Positions 52,574 through 59,903 of a stretch of 64,000 bases of DNA are shown here, piece after piece (position 1 is the stretch's first letter; every line of letters starts with the position of its first letter). The DNA is from an uncultured bacterium. GTDB taxonomy: Bacteria; Patescibacteriota; Minisyncoccia; Phycocordibacterales; UBA9973. The DNA is taken from assembly GCA_937895515.1 (NCBI GenBank), contig CALAYS010000011.1, forward strand, positions 1 through 64,000. Direction: 5' to 3'. The notes beneath the pieces were generated by a model. It had not been told where the DNA came from and searched no databases. It saw only the letters and a list, made by a program, of their open reading frames with translations. Made by a program: the position numbers and the translations under genes.

Positions 52574-52981
52574 CTATTTAAACCACATTTTTTGCCAGTT
52601 TTTCATCATTTCTATTTCTTTTGTCTGTGTATCCATTATTTGAGCGGCAAGTTGAGTAATTTCTGGATGCCCCATATATGAAGATTCTAGTATTTTTGCA
52701 GACATTTCTACAGCGCCTTGATGATGCACAATCATTTCAGAAACAAAGGCTTTTTCTAATTCTTCACCTGTTTTACCATTAAGACTCATTGTCATGCCTT
52801 GCATTTGAGATTCCATATCCATACCAACATTATTCATCATTGTACCGTCGGGCATCATGTGTGATGAAGAATTATTTTTTGCATAATTGTGATTAGATTC
52901 TTTAATAGAATAAATTCCAACAGTAGCTAATACTCCAATAATTAAACCAATGAACAATTGAGTTAAACTTGTATTTTTCAT
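52574..52981 (-). CDS. DUF305 family exported protein
   Basis: The 135-residue protein has an N-terminal membrane helix (about 9-25), a Met/His-rich linker (HMMPDGTMMNNVGMDMESQMQGMTM) and the DUF305 motif FVSEMIVHHQGAVEMSAKIL, with a second half ending KEIEMMKNWQKMWFK. DUF305 proteins are helical-bundle proteins linked with copper and metal handling in some species (Met/His-rich ligands). The role here is not shown. It stands alone. Confidence 0.88.
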   Translation of the reverse strand: MKNTSLTQLFIGLIIGVLATVGIYSIKESNHNYAKNNSSSHMMPDGTMMNNVGMDMESQMQGMTMSLNGKTGEELEKAFVSEMIVHHQGAVEMSAKILESSYMGHPEITQLAAQIMDTQTKEIEMMKNWQKMWFK

Positions 52982-53068
52982 ATAGGGTAATTATAGCAAA
53001 AATATAAGAATAAAAAAATGCCCCCGTATTAGGTAGGGCTTAATTTTTTTTCTTTTAGCTCTGTGTCA

Positions 53069-53395
53069 TTATAATTTTTTTACAAGTACAGCTCTGGCTA
53101 TTTCTCTTTTATAAGCACCTCCTTGTGATTTAAAAATAAAAGTAGTGTCCTGAGTTGGCCAGAAACCAATCTGACCTGAAGTGAAATCGTCAAGAATTTC
53201 CCAACTATCCGATCCACCTGAAGAGTAAGATCTGATTAGCCAAACTTTTTGGCCGGGTTCATAAGCTTCTAAACTTTGCTGATCAACTTCTATGATATCT
53301 CCATCGGATATGCGTTTAAAGCTCGCCTCATCAAAAGAAAGACCACAAGAAGATAAATAAAGAGTAATAACAAGTAATGATAAGATTTTTTTCAT
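53069..53395 (-). CDS. small predicted lipoprotein
   Basis: The 108-residue product has a signal peptide with lipobox LYLSSC (Cys17 would be lipid-modified). The mature part is a small beta-rich domain with KRISDGDIIEVDQQSLEAYEPGQKVWLIRSYSSGG and FKSQGGAYKREIARAVL. No family is recognised. It is probably attached to the outer leaflet of the membrane. It is the last gene before the accessory region. Confidence 0.7.
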   Translation of the reverse strand: MKKILSLLVITLYLSSCGLSFDEASFKRISDGDIIEVDQQSLEAYEPGQKVWLIRSYSSGGSDSWEILDDFTSGQIGFWPTQDTTFIFKSQGGAYKREIARAVLVKKL

Positions 53396-53838
53396 GTTTT
53401 TAAGGGTTGATTTTTAGATTTTTAACTGATTACATAATAGCATATTTATAGTAATTTGTCAATATATAGTACAGGACTCTTTCTTTACAGGAACTGTATA
53501 CCTTTTCGGTGTTTCTATTTGTGGTCACCCATAAATTTGCTGACTCAAATTTTGCTCGACCCCGGCTCGGCATTTTTGCCTTTCGTTTCACTCAAACAAA
53601 AATATGCCTGTGCCTTCCACAAACTAAAAATCTCCAGCAGTGGAGATTTTCTTAACGTTTGTGGACTTCGGAGTTGGATTTTGGAACCAATTCGCAATAG
53701 AATGTAATTACTTGGTTAATACACTAAAAGACAAGGAATCAAACTATTCCTATAATTTAAAAATTAAAGAAAGAGCTATTTATGATAAGGATAATTAACT
53801 ACTATTAATAACTAGAACTAATTTAATATGGGTAGCAA
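53396..53838. other. spacer at left edge of accessory region
   Basis: No convincing gene. An 83-codon frame (53456-53707) is open but covers the hairpin at 53616-53665 and has unusual amino-acid make-up, so I treat it as chance. The stretch holds a large nested hairpin and the sequence TACAGGACTC (53470-53479), which is also found in the tRNA-Ala region. The DNA is GC-richer than neighbouring spacers between about 53545 and 53620. Confidence 0.5.
53616..53665. repeat. nested hairpin, homologous to one at 63.5 kb
   Basis: Outer stem TCCACAAAC / GTTTGTGGA (53616-53624, 53657-53665) and inner stem AAAATCTCCA / TGGAGATTTT (53627-53636, 53641-53650). The order AAAATCTCCA, 4 bases, TGGAGATTTT, then TTAACG is repeated with little change at 63515-63546. 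Confidence 0.7.
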
Positions 53839-53898
53839 ATGGTTGCAAAAGGTGGCAAAACAGGCACCGAGAGTACCTTTAACCCAGCCAAGTTTATT

Positions 53899-54240
53899 AT
53901 GAATACAAATAAAACAAACATACGCCCAATAACATACAGACAATTAAGAGCCATACAGTTCTGGCTTGATTCAGGGCGAAAGAATAAAGCCGAAGCCTTA
54001 AGAAGGGCTAGTTATGGCAAGTCTGTTGTAAGACAGCCGTATAAGGTCTTCAGTAGCCCCTCAGTGCAAAGAGAATTAGAAATGCGAGGATATGGTAATC
54101 GTGGTATTTTAAATAACCAGAAGCCACCAGAGCCCATAAGGGTAATTTCTCTTAAACCAGCACAAAAAATAGATTTTTCTAATTTACCTAGAGAGTTTTT
54201 ACAGGATTTAAAAGAGAGGTTGGCACAAATACCGGATTAA
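53899..54240 (+). CDS. terminase-small-subunit-like DNA-binding protein
   Basis: The 113-residue core protein contains TYRQLRAIQFWLDSGRKNKAEALRRASYGKSVVRQPYKVFSSPSVQREL, with the helix-turn-helix arrangement (AEALRRAxYG, then VFSSPxVQREL) of phage terminase small subunits. A longer frame starting at 53839 adds 20 residues; the later ATG (MNTNKTNIRP) fits the family better. No large terminase subunit or capsid gene is nearby, so this may be a relic of a phage or a related DNA-binding protein. It is the leftmost gene of the accessory region. Confidence 0.6.
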   Translation: MNTNKTNIRPITYRQLRAIQFWLDSGRKNKAEALRRASYGKSVVRQPYKVFSSPSVQRELEMRGYGNRGILNNQKPPEPIRVISLKPAQKIDFSNLPREFLQDLKERLAQIPD

Positions 54241-54282
54241 AATGATTAATAAGTTTTGGTCAACCAAGTGACATACCAATGG

Positions 54283-55392
54283 TTAACCCTTATTTACTTT
54301 CCATGTAGTTGTACCTAAGTTATCAAGTCTGTCAGAGCATTCAGTGCAGATATTAATACCTATAAGGTTTAGTCCTGGAGTATATCTTTTGTGGCAAATT
54401 GAACACATCAATGAAGTTGAGTAAGCGGGTTCAATTCCTGAGCTAGTTTTTAGAGTATTTGCTAAAATATCAGAACCTGTAAGAGCTCTTGCATTTGCAC
54501 CAGTAAAAAATACCCCTGCTTCGGTAGTTGAAAGATTAGGACTATAAAATTGTGTCGTACCTGTATTTATATTTAGAGCTGTCCCAGTCATACCGAGTTC
54601 ATTTGTAGTAAAGAAGGTTGCATTATTTTTAGCTGTATAAACAGGCACAGTAAAAACAGAAGAAGTGACAGTCTCTCTGTGTACGGTATCTTTACTTACA
54701 GGGTCTTCCTTGTATAAAGTATTAACAAAACCTGCAAGTGTTGGGAATAATGTTATTTTCTTTTTAGTATGTTTTTTCCATTCATTGGCTAAAATTTTAC
54801 TTATTGTTTTGTTTTGTATTTTTTCACTGAAGTCTGAGTCACGGCTAACAACCACAAGATCCTCATTTCGTATATTGTCTTTAAGTGTCTCCCAAATAAT
54901 AGCGTCTCCAAATTTTGAATTTAGCTCATTCTTTTTAGGTGGTAAATCCTTGGCATATCTAATCATGCCTTTTACAATTATTTCATCTGTGTACTCAAAA
55001 AAAGTAGCTAAATTAATTATTTCTCCGAGTTCTTTTTCTGCAATTTTAATGTGATTTTTAAAATCATCTATCTTTTTGGTTCTGTATTTTTTTAAGCTCA
55101 AATTTAAAGAGTCAATTTGTTCAATAATTTCCTTTTCTTCTTTAGTTTTATTAGTTCTTGCGTTTTTAAGTTCATTAGGAATAGAAAACTGAGTTTTTGC
55201 TTTCTCAAGTTTTGTTTTTTCTTGTAGAGCTCTTTCTTTGAAGTGTTTTAAATACTCCTTCTTTGTCTGTGAGGGTAGTACAACTTCAACCTTCCCACCC
55301 TCAATTAATTTCTTCAAATTCCTTAAAGGCTTAAGATCGCTGGTTGGATTTACGTAGGATAGATATATGTTTGTGTCTATATATAATTTCAT
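54283..55392 (-). CDS. PIN-domain nuclease with C-terminal zinc ribbon
   Basis: The 369-residue protein begins MKLYIDTNIYLSYVNP with PIN-type Asp6. Further acidic residues fit the PIN active site: E46 (TKKEYLKH), D163 (FGDAIIWE) and D185/D187 (SRDSDF). A long basic linker (about 50-125, Lys/Glu-rich helix) splits the domain, as in DUF4935-type PIN proteins. The C-terminus has a zinc ribbon with C330, C333, C349 and C352. PIN domains cut RNA, mostly as toxins. The longer open frame starts 34 codons earlier and runs across the divergent promoter, so the ATG at 55392 is chosen. It is divergent from the HEPN-like gene at 55460. Confidence 0.75.
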   Translation of the reverse strand: MKLYIDTNIYLSYVNPTSDLKPLRNLKKLIEGGKVEVVLPSQTKKEYLKHFKERALQEKTKLEKAKTQFSIPNELKNARTNKTKEEKEIIEQIDSLNLSLKKYRTKKIDDFKNHIKIAEKELGEIINLATFFEYTDEIIVKGMIRYAKDLPPKKNELNSKFGDAIIWETLKDNIRNEDLVVVSRDSDFSEKIQNKTISKILANEWKKHTKKKITLFPTLAGFVNTLYKEDPVSKDTVHRETVTSSVFTVPVYTAKNNATFFTTNELGMTGTALNINTGTTQFYSPNLSTTEAGVFFTGANARALTGSDILANTLKTSSGIEPAYSTSLMCSICHKRYTPGLNLIGINICTECSDRLDNLGTTTWKVNKG

Positions 55393-55459
55393 AGCATTAA
55401 ATGCTTTTATTATATCATAAAACTTATTTTTCGGCTTGAATAATGTTATATTGGGAAGT

Positions 55460-56737
55460 ATGTCTGACCCAATTCGTTTTAAAAAAACCAACACTTATGC
55501 CGAAGTAAGAATAAAGGTTGGAGAAAAAGAAGAAAATATAAAACTTAATGCCTTGTTTAATGCTGATGGTTTTCTTGCATTAACTGAAGAACAAAAACGT
55601 GCTTATTTACTCCAAGAGGCACAAAAAATATCACCAACACCTGTGAGTGGTATCTTTAATGTTGGTTCGTCCTTTAGTTATGATGACCCTGGTTTTTTAG
55701 AAGAGTTTAATTCTGGTAATATTTTAGTTGAAGTGCATATTCCATATTGTCTACATATACCAAACGGATATGAATTAGAGGTCTTACTAGAAACAGGAGA
55801 AATAGCACTTATAATTCCTTCAAAAATATGGACTAATAAAGCACAAACAGATAATAACCACTCTGATGAAACAGATTTTTTTGCAGATGATAGAGTGCTT
55901 TATTTTCGTAAAAATGCAATAGTTGGACCAAAAGTACCCCTAGATTCTTCTGAGGGGTGGGAACATAATTATACTGGATTTAATGTCCAAAGAATAAAAG
56001 ATAGGAATGGTAGATTTCGTTTTACGCACTTGTATATACAGTTTGATTTAGATATCAAAGAAAAGGAGCTTGAAAATAAATTTAGTTCAAATGTTGCTAT
56101 AGAAAAAGTTAAAGCTCTTACATTCCAAATCGTTAATAAGCTTATAGACGCCTACAGATTTGTAACCAATGAAGAATATATTACAAGACTTGGCGAAGTA
56201 AATATAAATATGATTTATTTCATTAATTTTAATCAAGGTGTTTATCTATCTCAGGTTAATACAGAAGTTGCACCAATGAATAGGTCTAGGATTGAGATAG
56301 AAAAAATAGAACAAATTCTTGAAAAAGGAGATGAGCCTAATTTGTATAGTTTACTTCTGTTAGATGTTCAAAATTCATTCAATACTAAAAACTATCCTCT
56401 CTCAGTAGTTCAGTCATTTCAAGCCCTGGAGATATTTCTTGAAAACTTTCTAATAAAAGGATTTATTGAAAGTGGTAAAACAGAATTAGAGGCGACTAGT
56501 TATATTATTCAGGGTAATAATTGGATGACTAAAACAAGATTAAGAGAATTATTAAAAGAGCTAAAAGGGCAATCTTTACAGGAAATAGACCAAGCTTTGT
56601 GGAATAAATGGTGCACTACTTATGATACAGTAAGAACTGATGTTATCCATAAAGGAAAAGAGCCTGATGTATTGAAAGTAAAAGACACTATTGAAAATAA
56701 TTCAAATGTAATTAGTCTTCTAAAGAACTTAATTTAA
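55460..56737 (+). CDS. large HEPN-like protein (RxxxxH)
   Basis: The 425-residue protein has a long N-terminal region with beta strands (about 1-200) and a helical C-terminal region from about 290. That region has repeated charged helices, FQALEIFLENFL, and near the end YDTVRTDVIHKG. RTDVIH (R392 to H397) is the R-x4-H motif of HEPN RNases. The layout (LSVVQSFQALEIFLENFLI, then WMTKTRLRELLKEL) fits ApeA-type HEPN proteins. Start: the ATG at 55460 has TATATT 7 bases upstream, while the earlier ATG (55436) does not. It is divergent from the PIN gene and convergent with the next HEPN-like gene. Confidence 0.6.
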   Translation: MSDPIRFKKTNTYAEVRIKVGEKEENIKLNALFNADGFLALTEEQKRAYLLQEAQKISPTPVSGIFNVGSSFSYDDPGFLEEFNSGNILVEVHIPYCLHIPNGYELEVLLETGEIALIIPSKIWTNKAQTDNNHSDETDFFADDRVLYFRKNAIVGPKVPLDSSEGWEHNYTGFNVQRIKDRNGRFRFTHLYIQFDLDIKEKELENKFSSNVAIEKVKALTFQIVNKLIDAYRFVTNEEYITRLGEVNINMIYFINFNQGVYLSQVNTEVAPMNRSRIEIEKIEQILEKGDEPNLYSLLLLDVQNSFNTKNYPLSVVQSFQALEIFLENFLIKGFIESGKTELEATSYIIQGNNWMTKTRLRELLKELKGQSLQEIDQALWNKWCTTYDTVRTDVIHKGKEPDVLKVKDTIENNSNVISLLKNLI

Positions 56738-56746
56738 GGTCGGAGA

Positions 56747-57739
56747 TCAACCTTTGTGTTGTATCTTGTTAAGAAGTATAAAAATTGCTAGTAAAACTAG
56801 ATTACAATTACCTAGGGTACACTCTTCTTGCGAAATAGTACCATGAGCAATTTTATGTCTTATAGAGAGCCCAAGAGGGCTGTATAATACGTATCTTAGG
56901 TAATAACAGTAATCTTTTCCAAAAATAGCGGTCATTTCATCTGACTTAAGATTAAAGTCTGAGATGGTAATTCTTTTAGTTATGGTTTTACCTCTTTCAA
57001 ATGCTGTTGTTTGAATACCGGCTTTCTCAGAAACGATTATTAAGAGATTTTCAAATTGTGGTACCAGTATATGCAAGGCTGAAGTAAAATCGTTTGCAAG
57101 GTAAATACTCACTCCATATTTTAATATATCTAAATCATTTTCTGGTATCTCAAGACCCTTATCTTTCAATAGTGAACTAAAGTTTTCTAGACTAAAAACA
57201 CCGGTCTCCGTGAGAGTCTTTAAGATAGGATTAATATGAAAATCTTTTTTTATAGATTGCCCTATTTCATACATTTTAAATGACCACAACTCTATAGGTG
57301 TATAATCATCATTATTTGCTAAAAGATAGCCTTGTTTCGTATGAATTGAAAAATTAGTAATCTGGTACGATAAGGGTAGCGTTTTTTTAGCCGATGATTC
57401 ATTATCTTCTGATGAGCAAATAAAAATAGTAGAGAATGTCAAGGGAAGTAAATTATGTAAGTTTTTATCCACTTTTCGGATTATATCAGAATTTATTTTA
57501 TAGACTTGACCTATCATTTCTTCACTTAATTCCATTTCGGTGTGTAATTCTCTATACTCATCCTTTGCTTTCAGTATGCTTTCTTTAAGCTTATTCTTAA
57601 TAAGGTGTTGATTTTCTTTTGATATTTTTTTTCCAGTTGTTCTATATAGTATTTCTTTGTAAGAAAAAGATGCTTCAAAAAACTTACCACTTTCAAACAA
57701 GTCGTTAGCTTTTTTTATTTGAACATTTAAATCTTCCAT
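56747..57739 (-). CDS. DUF4209-like protein with C-terminal HEPN motif
   Basis: The 330-residue protein is mostly helical. Near the C-terminus it reads LYSPLGLSIRHKIAHGTISQEECTLGNCNL, where RHKIAH (R294 to H299) is the R-x4-H motif, placed as in DUF4209/HEPN proteins (IRHKIAHG pattern). The N-terminal part (about 15-80) looks like a coiled helical repeat (KANDLFESGKFFEASFSYKEIL), possibly TPR-like. It is convergent with the large HEPN-like gene, 9 bases between their stops. It lies in the same accessory region, so a related RNA-cutting role is plausible but unproved. Confidence 0.6.
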   Translation of the reverse strand: MEDLNVQIKKANDLFESGKFFEASFSYKEILYRTTGKKISKENQHLIKNKLKESILKAKDEYRELHTEMELSEEMIGQVYKINSDIIRKVDKNLHNLLPLTFSTIFICSSEDNESSAKKTLPLSYQITNFSIHTKQGYLLANNDDYTPIELWSFKMYEIGQSIKKDFHINPILKTLTETGVFSLENFSSLLKDKGLEIPENDLDILKYGVSIYLANDFTSALHILVPQFENLLIIVSEKAGIQTTAFERGKTITKRITISDFNLKSDEMTAIFGKDYCYYLRYVLYSPLGLSIRHKIAHGTISQEECTLGNCNLVLLAIFILLNKIQHKG

Positions 57740-57827
57740 AAGAAACTTATTCTATCACCTTGACCTGGAATAAACCAACACCTTTATTTTGATGATTTTC
57801 ATTAGTTATGTTATTGTATTAATACAA

Positions 57828-58030
57828 GTAAATAAGAGACCTAACCCCTAGAGATTTCTTTAGGATATGGTCGGCAAGCCCAGTGAAGCATAAAGAACCC
57901 ATCATAATGGGGGTTTGCTTCACTGGCTATGCGGGGAAACCTGTATAGAAGGTTAAAACCTTCACTCCGTTTGTGATGGGCTTTTTGTTGCCTAAATCAA
58001 ATAGGATTATTAGCCAGTGAATAAATCCTT
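57828..58030 (+). promoter_or_regulatory. structured leader / possible riboregulator before 58031 gene
   Basis: Between the HEPN gene and the ATG at 58031 there is no gene, but strong structure. GCCcAGTGAAGCA (57878-57890) pairs with TGCTTCACTGGC (57916-57927). CCCATCA (57898-57904) can pair with an inner ATGGG or, as a terminator-like stem, with TGATGGG (57974-57980) followed by CTTTTTG. GCCAGTGAA occurs again at 58013-58021, just before the ATG, and could pair with TTCACTGGC instead. A GAAGGTT / AACCTTC hairpin lies between. The alternatives look like a switch, or a mobile-element end. Confidence 0.5.
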
Positions 58031-58555
58031 ATGAAAAATTATTTTAACCATTTTGATGATTTACCCTCAGACCCTAAACATAAAAAACTTGAAAAAGCTT
58101 TAGTTATATTTGCGAACACTGTAATCAACTTTTCTTACTTAGTTGGTATAATGATTTTTATTTTATTTTTATGGATCGCATTTTCTGGTGACTGGGTTAA
58201 AATAATACTATTTTGTATAGCAGGTATTCTTTTAATCGGTGTTTTGTATTTATTTTATAAACAAAGTAATAAATTACTAAAAGAAGCTAAAGAGTTTGAG
58301 AAAGAAAAAAATGTTATAAAAAAAATTTCAAATAAAATCAAATCAAATAGGAATATACAAATTGGGTTATTATTAATACTTATAATTTTAATTATCACTA
58401 TTTACAAAAAAAATACAGATAGACAGAACTGGAATTGTTTACAAGAGATCACATACTGGGACTATGATTCAGTATATTCTTATCGCGACATTGAGTTTAA
58501 AAACCAAAAAGAAGCTTTAGAATATTGTCTTTCAGATAAAAAGTTTAGTAATTAA
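58031..58555 (+). CDS. small membrane protein with coiled region
   Basis: The 174-residue product has membrane helices near residues 28-52 and 58-80, a charged helical link (NKLLKEAKEFEKEKNVIKKISNKI) and a third helix (about 112-130), then a short C-terminal part with two Cys (NWNCLQE, EYCLSDKK). No family is recognised. It lies after a structured leader in the accessory region. Confidence 0.55.
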   Translation: MKNYFNHFDDLPSDPKHKKLEKALVIFANTVINFSYLVGIMIFILFLWIAFSGDWVKIILFCIAGILLIGVLYLFYKQSNKLLKEAKEFEKEKNVIKKISNKIKSNRNIQIGLLLILIILIITIYKKNTDRQNWNCLQEITYWDYDSVYSYRDIEFKNQKEALEYCLSDKKFSN

Positions 58556-58568
58556 AAAAGACTTACTT

Positions 58569-58742
58569 GTGATTTTAAGTGATAAGGCTATAAAGGATTT
58601 ACGAACAGAGATTATTAGGATTGCTGGTGTTGAGTGTTCTAACTCCTTGAGTGATGAAGAATTACAAGAGATAGGAATACTTTTACTTACAATGCTTTCT
58701 GAAGCATTGAAACATAGAGTGAATACGTGGATTCGTTTATAG
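58569..58742 (+). CDS. small acidic-helical protein with GTG start
   Basis: A 57-residue reading frame not starting with ATG: GTG ATT TTA then SDKAIKDLRTEIIRIAGVECSNSLSDEELQEIGILLLTMLSEALKH, ending WIRL. It is dense in charged and hydrophobic heptads, as expected for a genuine helical protein, and ends 33 bases before the next gene. LSDEELQEIGxLLLTMLSEAL looks like a short protein often seen beside mobile or plasmid-type genes. The start is the weakest part; TTG one base earlier is out of frame. Confidence 0.55.
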   Translation: MILSDKAIKDLRTEIIRIAGVECSNSLSDEELQEIGILLLTMLSEALKHRVNTWIRL

Positions 58743-58763
58743 CAAAACTTTATCCTAGAGTGC

Positions 58764-58769
58764 TATAAT
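58764..58769 (+). promoter_or_regulatory. extended -10 box, leaderless spacing
   Basis: GTGCTATAAT, with the hexamer exactly 6 bases before the ATG at 58776, identical in layout to the kinase promoter at 17117. Confidence 0.65.
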
Positions 58770-58775
58770 ATCCTT

Positions 58776-59525
58776 ATGTCTGAATTGCTAGATAAAGATA
58801 ACCTAGAAATAAAAGAATTGGATACTATTTTTAAATCTTTTATTGAAGAAAACTCTGAGCGAGAAATTTTAGCTGGGACCGTTAAATACTTTCAATTTAT
58901 TGAAGATAGTTTTACCCTTAGTAAACTTTTTAAAAAAATATTAAGAAGTAATCCCACAATAGAAATACCGATCTCTAATTTATATAAAGGATTAAGTTTG
59001 GCATGGGATAATGAACCGCGAGGCTTTCTAGTGGAAGCTCTTCTATTTGATATACACAGTGCCTTTAGGGGTGAAAAATCTAAATATGGTCTGGGCTCCT
59101 TAGACCCTAGGCATATAAGATTAATCATTAGAATATTACATGAATCTTTTTGGCGTTTTTTTAGAGAAAACAAAAAAGATATTTATTTTGAAAAATTTGA
59201 TAATAGAAAAAATACCCTAATCTTTAATACAGGAGAAGTTGTTGTGGGTAAAAATACAAGTAGAATAAATACTAAATCTAGACTTTTAAAAATTATTTGC
59301 AGTAAACCAACCGCTCTTTGGTATAACGACTTAATTCTTGAAGAATGGGATAAGGGCAACCCCGTTCCTGATAATATAGAAAACCAAACTCATAAATTTT
59401 ATAACCCCGCGCTAGAAATTAATCAATTAATTAAAGCAAAACTGGGGATAAATGACTTTCTTAAATTTAATACAAAAGAAGTCAAAATAAACCCTTTATA
59501 TTTAAGGAGAAACAAGAAAAAGTAA
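58776..59525 (+). CDS. conserved-looking cytoplasmic protein of unknown function
   Basis: The 249-residue protein has no membrane helix or signal. Its N-terminal half is helical (SFTLSKLFKKILRSNPTIEIPISNLYKG, RGFLVEALLFDIHSAF). The C-terminal half has TKSRLLKIICSKPTALWYNDLILEEW and FYNPALEINQLIKAKLGINDFL, an arrangement like winged-helix DNA-binding output domains. It ends KINPLYLRRNKKK, very basic. I cannot name a family. It lies between the small GTG gene and the recombinase, so it may belong to the mobile element's own genes (for example a regulator). Confidence 0.55.
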   Translation: MSELLDKDNLEIKELDTIFKSFIEENSEREILAGTVKYFQFIEDSFTLSKLFKKILRSNPTIEIPISNLYKGLSLAWDNEPRGFLVEALLFDIHSAFRGEKSKYGLGSLDPRHIRLIIRILHESFWRFFRENKKDIYFEKFDNRKNTLIFNTGEVVVGKNTSRINTKSRLLKIICSKPTALWYNDLILEEWDKGNPVPDNIENQTHKFYNPALEINQLIKAKLGINDFLKFNTKEVKINPLYLRRNKKK

Positions 59526-59630
59526 TGACGTCCCGGGACGTGTCTATCTATATAATCTGACTATACAAGGTCGGATTTTATTTTTTATACAAAAATAAAA
59601 GTATTTAAAATTATAAAGAAAAATGTTATT

Positions 59631-59903
59631 ATGAAAAAGCTAGACAAAAGGTTAATAAGCGACGCTAAAAAATTTGTACCCAAAGAGGGGCAACGAGACC
59701 TTTTGTCTAGCAACAAAGAGTCGCATCGTTGTCCCTCTTTGGGCATTAATCCTAACACCGTTCCAGAAAGTGTTGCATTAGAGTACTTAGCAAGTATTTT
59801 AGTGAAAGCTTTTCTGGACAAAAAAGAAAATAAACATGATAAATCAAATGGAACAAAAACATGCGGTAACGTATGTACGAGTGTCAACCAAAGAACAAGT
59901 TGA
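59631..59903 (+). CDS. possible small protein overlapping recombinase start
   Basis: The 90-residue frame contains a plausible helical segment, PESVALEYLASILVKAFLDKKENK (about 44-67), and overlaps the start of the recombinase by 68 bases in another frame. Its first third is encoded by interlocking inverted repeats. The last ~22 residues come from the overlapping recombinase start. It could be a small recombinase accessory protein, but chance openness within the repeats cannot be excluded. Confidence 0.35.
   Translation: MKKLDKRLISDAKKFVPKEGQRDLLSSNKESHRCPSLGINPNTVPESVALEYLASILVKAFLDKKENKHDKSNGTKTCGNVCTSVNQRTS
59639..59743. repeat. interlocked inverted repeats upstream of recombinase
   Basis: Arm A (59639-59652, GCTAGACAAAAGGT) pairs with A' (59698-59711). 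Arm B (59679-59696, from CCCAAAGAGGGG) pairs with B' (59726-59743) over 18 bases with one G-T. A short C pair (GCGAC / GTCGC, 59659 and 59720) also fits. The order is A, C, B, A', C', B', so the stems cross each other rather than nest. Confidence 0.75.

Noticed and set aside
53660..53707. tRNA-like T-arm sequence on the minus strand at the left spacer
   Set aside because: GGTTCCAAAATCC resembles a T arm, but the loop is too long and no acceptor, D or anticodon stems fit, so no tRNA is called.
53456..53707. 83-codon open frame in the left spacer
   Set aside because: It covers the nested hairpin at 53616-53665, has odd amino-acid content and no start signal; treated as chance.
53899..54240. 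Complete prophage
   Set aside because: Only a terminase-small-subunit-like protein is present; no large terminase, portal, capsid or tail genes were found.
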